Shown here piece by piece: positions 57,701-64,000 of a stretch of DNA of 64,000 nt. The DNA is from Varroa destructor. Lineage: Eukaryota; Arthropoda; Arachnida; Mesostigmata; Varroidae. A program made the translations under genes and the position numbers. The notes beneath the pieces are model-generated. The model was not told the origin of the DNA and searched no databases. It saw only the letters and a program-made list of their open reading frames with translations. The stretch spans positions 5,222,075 to 5,286,074 of the forward strand of contig NW_019211459.1 in assembly GCF_002443255.2 (NCBI RefSeq), given 5' to 3'. Position 1 is the first letter of the stretch; each line of letters begins with the position of its first letter.

Positions 57701-60621
57701 TTTCAACTGAGAATGAATTTATAAAAATATCCGAAGGGATCGATCAAAATCAGCGCCAGAGTTTGGATTCAAGATGGCTCCAAGATCCCCCAGTCAGCTG
57801 CTCGATAATCGATCCTATATCAAGCAAAGTTGGTGCTAGGTTGAATGCGAAACCTTGGCCCTTACTTTTGTCGCGAACTACACCTGAACATACCAGTTAA
57901 TTTACTGATATACTTTCATTTAATTAGTTTATTTACTAATTAATTTCGCTAATCTGAATGATTAATTCATTCTAATCTCTTATTTAGAACGAGTTAACAT
58001 TTTAGCAATTGAAAGCAGTTCTACAGTTGTGTTTAATTTAGAAGGGAACACAATTATCGAACTTAACTATGGACTGCCAGACTACGGTAGGTATTACTTA
58101 AGGACATTTGGAGGTTAGGTCTAAAACCGGTCATTCAACCCATTGTATTCCGTACCAGAGGCCAGCTGTCCGAAAGAACTACTTGAAAATTGATTTAGTC
58201 TTTGAACTCAACGTGCAACGGCACAATATCACAGTTAAGCATGTTGATTCAAGAATGTCTGCTCACAAACAATATAATATCCGAATATTTACGTTTCGTT
58301 CCTGTTATCTGAAAAGCTGTACTGCAGCCATTTTGTAGTTTGCTCTAATACGCGCGGTCGGCCTGTGGGTTTGCGACTAGGCCGAGCCCCTCCGATGCTA
58401 GTTACATGCCGATGCAAACTGCCCCCATAGATCCGCTACGGGACATTATGTTAGCCTTCTAGCATTGCCAGCTCTGTGATGACCACTTCACGCCCCTAAG
58501 TTCTTCTGGACTTTCCATATTCACCGCAGAACCCTTGACTTTTCTGTCTCTCTCTCTCTCTCTCCAGATTTTAAGCGAGAAATAACTTCAAACGAGCCTC
58601 AAATGCCACAGTACAAGTCTCGTTCACCTTTTTGCATTTATTGGATTATTCATGTTTCTTCTGTAGTTGAGGTGTTTGTTGTCGCTTCTGTTACTGGGGG
58701 CGTTTAACGCAGAGGTAGACGTAATAGTGAATTTTGCCGTTTAGGATGGCCGCGTCCTGCGACTGGAATCGGCTTCGCTTTCTCGCCTCGTCCGCTTTTG
58801 TTAAGCCCTGCGGATCTGCATAACAAGATACATAGATCATATTCGCCCAGATCCATATGCACCCAGACACCTAAACGCTACATGTGCTCAGTACGCACCA
58901 TAGACACCTCATCATCGTTCGCTTCAGCGAAATGGGGCCCTTTGCCCATCCCGTGGCTGGGTTCGTCGGTACAACTATTTGCTGGCGAATGTCCGATTTG
59001 TTTAGCGTGCTCGTCCTCTTTTATCGTCATTTCTTTCCTGTTAGGTTGGCACCAGCAGCGGCCGCCGCCGCGAGCGGGTCGCCGTCTGCGGTGACGACCG
59101 GCTGTTGCCACTTCAATAGTGGCTGCAGTGATATTTGTAGTAGTTCTTAGCTGTTGTTGATGTTAGTTTGACCAACGAGTGCGATGACGGCGGCGGCGGC
59201 GGCGGCGGCGGCGGCGACGGGCCTTTGAGCTGCGCCTCGGATGTAGCAGCATTGGCCGTTGATAGTCTTCAAAGACGGAACACCGGCGTTAACGCAGCTG
59301 CCGCTTGGTGTTCTCATGTCGTTAATCGTAATAATAAAATAGAATATATCTTCACAAGCGTGCGTCTTTCTTCGTTTGTTGTTGCTGCTGTCGATCCTGT
59401 TAGGTTCATCCACTTCTGCTTACTATTGCCCGTGTTATTTGGAGCTTTTTTTCTCTCATTTTTCGTTTCCTACTCGACGTGTCCGTCGGCGAGCGCCGGT
59501 TAAGCCTGCTGCCGTCTTGCGGTTACTGACACGTTTGTTCGGTCGCTTGCCGCTCCTCCTACCGGTTTTCGAATCTGCGCTGATTCGCTCGTAGAGCCGC
59601 GATTCGCTTCTTGTTGCGTATAGTTGATCTCATCGTCTGACGCACGGCGGCAAATGTTGAATTGCCACGGCGAGCTACTCGATGGGCGGTCGCCGCTGCT
59701 TGCTACGGTCGCGTGTTGAAAGAAAGTTGTGACCCGGCGCCGAACACGACGGCCCCAACTCAATCCGTTCGGTACGGACTAAGTCGATCAGTCTTTGGGA
59801 ATCGACGATATTTCTGCGAGGCTGTCATGTTTAGAGCAGAGCGATAGAAAGAAAGAGGCCATGGTTTGCGTCTCATGTTTCTTGGTGCGTGTCTGTTCAT
59901 ACGTATACGTGTGCGTGCGTATTCTGTGTGCAGCCGTCTCTAACTGTAGATACGTCAAGGTGAAGATCTCTCTCCCTAAGGGTTTAAGCATAAATCTTTC
60001 AAGTGATTGGTGGACCAATCGCACGTCAGTGTCGGCTCCGATTGGGTCGACGTATCGATCCAATATAGTCCTAGTAATTTTTCTCGTCGCACGACCGCCT
60101 GAGCTTCGGTTGAGATTCGTAGCGCGAGCACCTAGCGCCCGATCTGCCTGGCTAAGAGATGGTTACGTACTGAATCCAGCTTCTCAAGCTCATTTAACTA
60201 CTGGGCAATAGCGTTCATAACGTGCTATTGTTTTTGCTATGGTAGAGAACGGCGATGTGTAAGAGGCCGTGAAGTCGAAAACATGCATGATTGCCGTACT
60301 TGGCGACAGGACTCAGGAAAAAACCGAGAGAGTTCTATGCAGGTCTGTTGTATGTATGCATGTCGCACGGCTAAGTTACGATTGATTATGCTGACGCTAA
60401 AATACGTGTTAACAATCATTGTTGATTTTGCAGGTTTTCCGTTCACCGGTCAAGGACGCGTTAATCAACTCGGGGGAGTCTTTATTAATGGACGTCCTCT
60501 ACCGAACCATGTTCGATTGAAAATTGTTGAAATGGCGGCTGCTGGCGTTCGACCTTGTATTATTTCAAGACAGCTTCGTGTTTCGCATGGCTGTGTATCG
60601 AAGATCCTCAATAGATATCAG
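54572..60621 (+). CDS. Pax3/7 (gooseberry-type) gene, first two coding exons; incomplete at right edge
   Basis: Paired-box transcription factor; the fly members gooseberry, gooseberry-neuro and paired act in segmentation and neural patterning. Exons 54572-54788 and 60434-60621 join in phase 1. Residues 1-72 are a Gly/Met/Ser/Pro-rich leader ending [12 protein letters not shown], nearly the same as the LRPLFTGYPFQ leader of fly gooseberry. Residues 78-135 are the N-terminal paired subdomain: [58 protein letters not shown]. The second exon ends after RYQ at a GTAAAA donor, phase 0. The start is the first in-frame ATG (AGG before it) after an in-frame stop at 54377. The next exon (ETGSIRPG... 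expected), the second paired subdomain and the homeodomain are not found before 64000. Confidence 0.94.
58547..58564. repeat. (TC)9 microsatellite
   Basis: 18 nt of TC dinucleotide in the Pax intron. Confidence 0.95.
59188..59216. repeat. (CGG)n triplet repeat
   Basis: 29 nt of uninterrupted CGG in the GC-rich part of the Pax intron; it reads as a run of Gly, Ala or Arg in open frames, none supported as coding. Confidence 0.97.
60434..60621 (+). CDS. Pax3/7 exon 2, N-terminal paired domain
   Basis: Two bases completing a Gly codon, then 62 codons [14 protein letters not shown] through VSKILNRYQ. All hallmark residues of the paired-domain beta-hairpin and helices 1-3 are present ([30 protein letters not shown]). 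Acceptor TTTTGCAG; donor GTAAAA. The AAAGVRP and LNRYQ variants are the arthropod Pax3/7 form. Confidence 0.97.
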
Positions 60622-63600
60622 GTAAAAAAAAACAGGCCTCAAATAACATTTCTCTTTGGTATCTATGCATGGTCGATACACATCGAGGAACCTGACGCAT
60701 CGATACCAAAGGATATGTGAACGCTCGGAATCAACAATAGGCCATATCAGATTATCCCATGCTTTTGTGAGCCAATATATTTACAAGCTTAACAACAGCA
60801 TAGATACGAAGGGATGACTGCTTTACATTTCTCATTTCATCTCAATTGTCTGTTGTTAATCATATTGACGTCAGACATGATCTGTTGAAATTAAATGGCT
60901 TCTGTATATATGTATACTATATTCGTTAGTAAAATGACTTGACAAGCGATCTGGTCGGACCTTCGATCCGGTCTGTTGATCGAAATTCTATCTTCTATCA
61001 CATTATAGTACAGTTTCTTAGCATAGTATAAGCTCCTACTATAGAGTCTGTGTCTACAAAGCTGAAGAGCTGACAGTGGTTTCACATCATTAGACAGAAA
61101 TGATTTCTGACCTCGTGAGGGTGTCGTCCTTTCATATCCTATCTCAATCACCTTTGATTAGCCACCGTTTCAGCAACAGCCATACTCTACTCGCTGAAAC
61201 TTCGTGCTATACAATCATATCAGGATTTGCGATCGCTCCTAGAGCGACCACGGGGAGCCTTATAACATGTTGATATCCGGTCTGGCAGGTCGGGAGACTA
61301 AGCTGGCCATAGGGACTTTGGTACAGATCGTTAGTTCAATGATGCATAGTCCAGTCCAGTACAGTTGATGGGCATAAATATACGCACACACGTACGTACA
61401 GGTATATATACATGCACCACCCATGCAGGCATTCTACAACCGATTGTTGCTTGCATGAGGATATCATTATACGGCGATGATGACGATCATTATTATGATC
61501 TTCCCCACTTCGCGGGTACATTATGATGGGCTATTGCAACTGGACGGATGGCCAGGTAAGCCCGCATCGCTAGCACCAGATCATCAGCTCTGGCCTCTAC
61601 AAGAGATTTACTACCAGCGTTGGACTTCCTTTAACCTGCTGTTTCTGTTGAAGGCGTCAGCCTTGCGTTTCTAAAACATCGGCTCCAACAGCCACTTCCA
61701 TTCTTTCGCGCTCGCTTTCCTTCTACCAGACTCAATCAGGTAAATCCATCGACGAACTTCGTGATAGCGGCACCCACTGTTTGTGCTCAATATAGTGCAG
61801 TTGTGCTATTGTGTGGCACTGTGCAACTCGGGCCGGTACCGTGTTTGTGTCCTGTTTTGGAGAGAAGTCCTTGTATTTTAGCGAAGACCCTGTAGAAAAC
61901 AGAGGGTAGGAAAGACACTCTACGCGGTGCGACCGCAAGCATCGCCTCTGTTGGTCGATCAATCGGTCGGTCGTGTTCAAATCTGAAACATCACCAAGTG
62001 TGACTCAATGATGCGAAACAGCTTTATCTCATAGCTTGCTTTCATTGCTTTGTATCCATCAAGTTGGAGTTCATCTGCAACAGCAGCGGTACTAACTGTG
62101 ACCGCATTTGAATTGAAATACCTCTCCGATGGAGGAGAATAGCTTGCGCGGTTTCAAGCCGTTGCTCGTCATCGCTAATCCTATCAACGACCACGAAGGA
62201 CACGTTGATCGGGAACGTTTGATAATAATCATATGCCAAAGCATGCCATCGAAGGAGATGCATAAAACATGGCATTCATTGGAGTTAATACATCAGTCAT
62301 TCGTCAGTGATTCGGCCGGCACCTAGCGAAGGCTCTCTTTTGGCAGATCAAGAAGGCCCTAGAAAAGTGAACGAAACGAGATACACGCTAACGACATACT
62401 TAGCTAGATGGAAGCTGCCGGTGGAACGCGAGCCCAATAAACCGCGCGGCCTGGATGTCTCGTTATAGTAAGTGCCAGTTTCTCAAGGGGGTACGAGATT
62501 GAAAGAGATTACCAAGACACTGTCATGGGAATATCGGAATAGGCGGATTCGTCAAGGACCTTGCAACGCATACACAGCGGAGCAGATGCCTGTTCCTTTA
62601 TTTATTTGAAAAAAAAAAAGTGTTTGACGATTTCAATTGGGCAGAAAACAAAATAGAGATTAGCATAATGTAGCTATCTGTCGATGCAGTGATGTGGCCG
62701 TATGATTAAACCTTATTCAGCAAATCGATGTTACTACTTTCGCACTTAACCTAGTTCAGGTTAAGGGGGCAACGGCGATGCTTATTGCGAGACTTCGCGG
62801 GGGTCCGACTTGTGTTAAGGACAACAGTATGCTTAGTAACGACTAACCATGACAATAAGGACAGCTGTCAACGACAGCAGATATATCGTTAGAGTCAATA
62901 AAATCAGAGCTTGGTCAAAACAGATCCACTCTATAAACTCGTGTGGTTTTCCTTTTCGATAAGTAAGCACCCATGTATGAAATTGATTTGATCATCCTTT
63001 TATTTGTCACATTAAATATAGGTCACTATTAGTTTGCTTGATTAAGTATACGTCAGTTGCCAGCTCTTCAAGCGGAAGGTTGACACCTTCAAATCATCCT
63101 TTTCTTCACTTCCATCGTCTTTCCCTCTATCGATTCGTACGCGACGTCGTTTTATTTACACGTGTATTTCATTGGTCCCGGGAAAAGACGTGCCTGATGC
63201 TCACACATCTCACGCTGCTGGCAGTAGCGGTAGTCAAGTGCGGCTTCGAAGTGGCGGCGATAAAGGGTGTGGATCTTAATAGTACATTTTTCGTTGCCTA
63301 TGTGGATAAGCAATTATTTTCCATATGGCACCCTTGAATAGTTTCGTTCTGTTAAAATTTGCTTGCACGCTAATTCAAGACAGATTTACATGTTTGTACT
63401 GTGCCATGCCATGACACCTTTCTGTGATATCAGGGGGCGCTGAAACTGACCGCCGTCCGCTTCAGGGAATCGGGAGTTTTTCATTGCTTTTACGATGGCT
63501 AGAGAAACAGCGGCCACATCGCCTAGATCTCTGAGCAGCTCAGGTTTACAAAATTATTTTCCTCGATGCAGTTCCTTCAAGAATACCTCTATGGGGATAT

Positions 63601-64000
63601 AGCGTTTGAGAAACTGAATAATCAACAAACGAACATGTTTATTAGCATACAAATGCACGTGCCCTTTTACATTTAAGGCGTTCTATTACTCAGGGTTATT
63701 TTCCAGGAAAGGCTATTCGACTATAAGAGTCGTAAAGACGACCTACCGGCCTGAGTAAAGGTTTAGGAGGCAAATGCCTTTGACAAAAAGTGACGGCTAC
63801 GTTCGTCTTCTGTGGATACGAAGCTTCACTGGCGTACTCAATACATAATCTATACTTCGTCGCGGTATCATACATAATAGGCTGTTTCTCTTCAACAATC
63901 CGATCCCTGCAGATTGCACATAACTAAGGAAGGGCGCAGAGACCTGGAACAAAACCTCTGGCCGAAAGGTAAAGCCGAAAGCTCAAACAGCAGCGAAAAA
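60622..64000 (+). other. start of Pax3/7 intron 2, to window edge
   Basis: No further paired-domain or homeodomain coding seen. One ATG-rich open stretch at 61477-61557 ends at a strong donor (GGCCAG/GTAAGC), but its translation is not Pax-like. The rest is mixed AT-rich DNA. Confidence 0.5.

Larger units (their letters stand above)
54789..60433 (+). other. Pax3/7 intron 1 (5.6 kb)
   Basis: AT-rich in the first 3.9 kb, then a GC-rich island from about 58690 to 60210 with (TC)n at 58547-58564 and (CGG)n at 59188-59216. Open frames at 55532-55810 (with an overlapping +1 frame to 56051) and 57274-57567 look partly coding-like but match nothing I know. The GC-rich island may be an internal promoter or enhancer; this is inference. 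Confidence 0.6.

Noticed and set aside
59168..59503. Open frame with a glycine run in the Pax intron
   Set aside because: It comes from the (CGG)n repeat; the rest of the frame is not conserved-looking and lies in an intron.
61477..61557. Third exon of the Pax3/7 gene, because of its strong GTAAGC donor
   Set aside because: The translation does not match the second half of the paired domain, which should follow RYQ directly.

Overview
This is a eukaryotic nuclear window. Genes are split by short GT-AG introns in AT-rich DNA, there are many microsatellites, and there is no sign of bacterial operons or ribosome-binding sites. The two recognisable genes, the RNA-binding protein RBM25 and a Pax3/7 (gooseberry-type) transcription factor, point to an animal. 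The N-terminal block before the paired domain is insect gooseberry-like, so an arthropod is most likely. A mite or other chelicerate would fit, but that is inference.

Layout. 1-2.5 kb: upstream DNA with no recognised gene. 2.5-12.7 kb, + strand: a complete RBM25 homologue that I rebuilt as 18 coding exons joining in phase to 754 codons plus stop. It has an N-terminal Pro-rich segment, an RRM, an RE/RD-rich central region and a C-terminal PWI domain; a candidate poly(A) signal follows. 12.7-54.5 kb: about 42 kb without a convincing gene. This stretch alternates AT-rich DNA with more GC-rich patches that contain triplet repeats, one perfect 19-bp inverted repeat, small tandem repeats, a decayed tRNA-like element and several coding-like stretches I cannot identify. 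54.57-60.62 kb, + strand: the first two coding exons of a Pax3/7 gene, separated by a 5.6-kb intron. The second exon encodes the first half of the paired domain. The rest of the paired domain and the expected homeodomain are not in the remaining 3.4 kb, so the gene runs off the right edge.

How they fit together. RBM25 is a general splicing regulator and the Pax gene a developmental patterning factor; nothing suggests a functional link. The long sparse flank and the GC-rich, triplet-repeat-rich stretch before the Pax start are typical of developmental-gene regulatory DNA, but I can only infer that. I found no CRISPR array, phage or intact transposon, and no clear new system. The best leads are a GC-AG intron in RBM25, a (TA)n tract serving as a splice acceptor region, a perfect hairpin at 29.33 kb, a gooseberry-like N terminus with a quasi-duplicated junction, and a few orphan exon-like segments.
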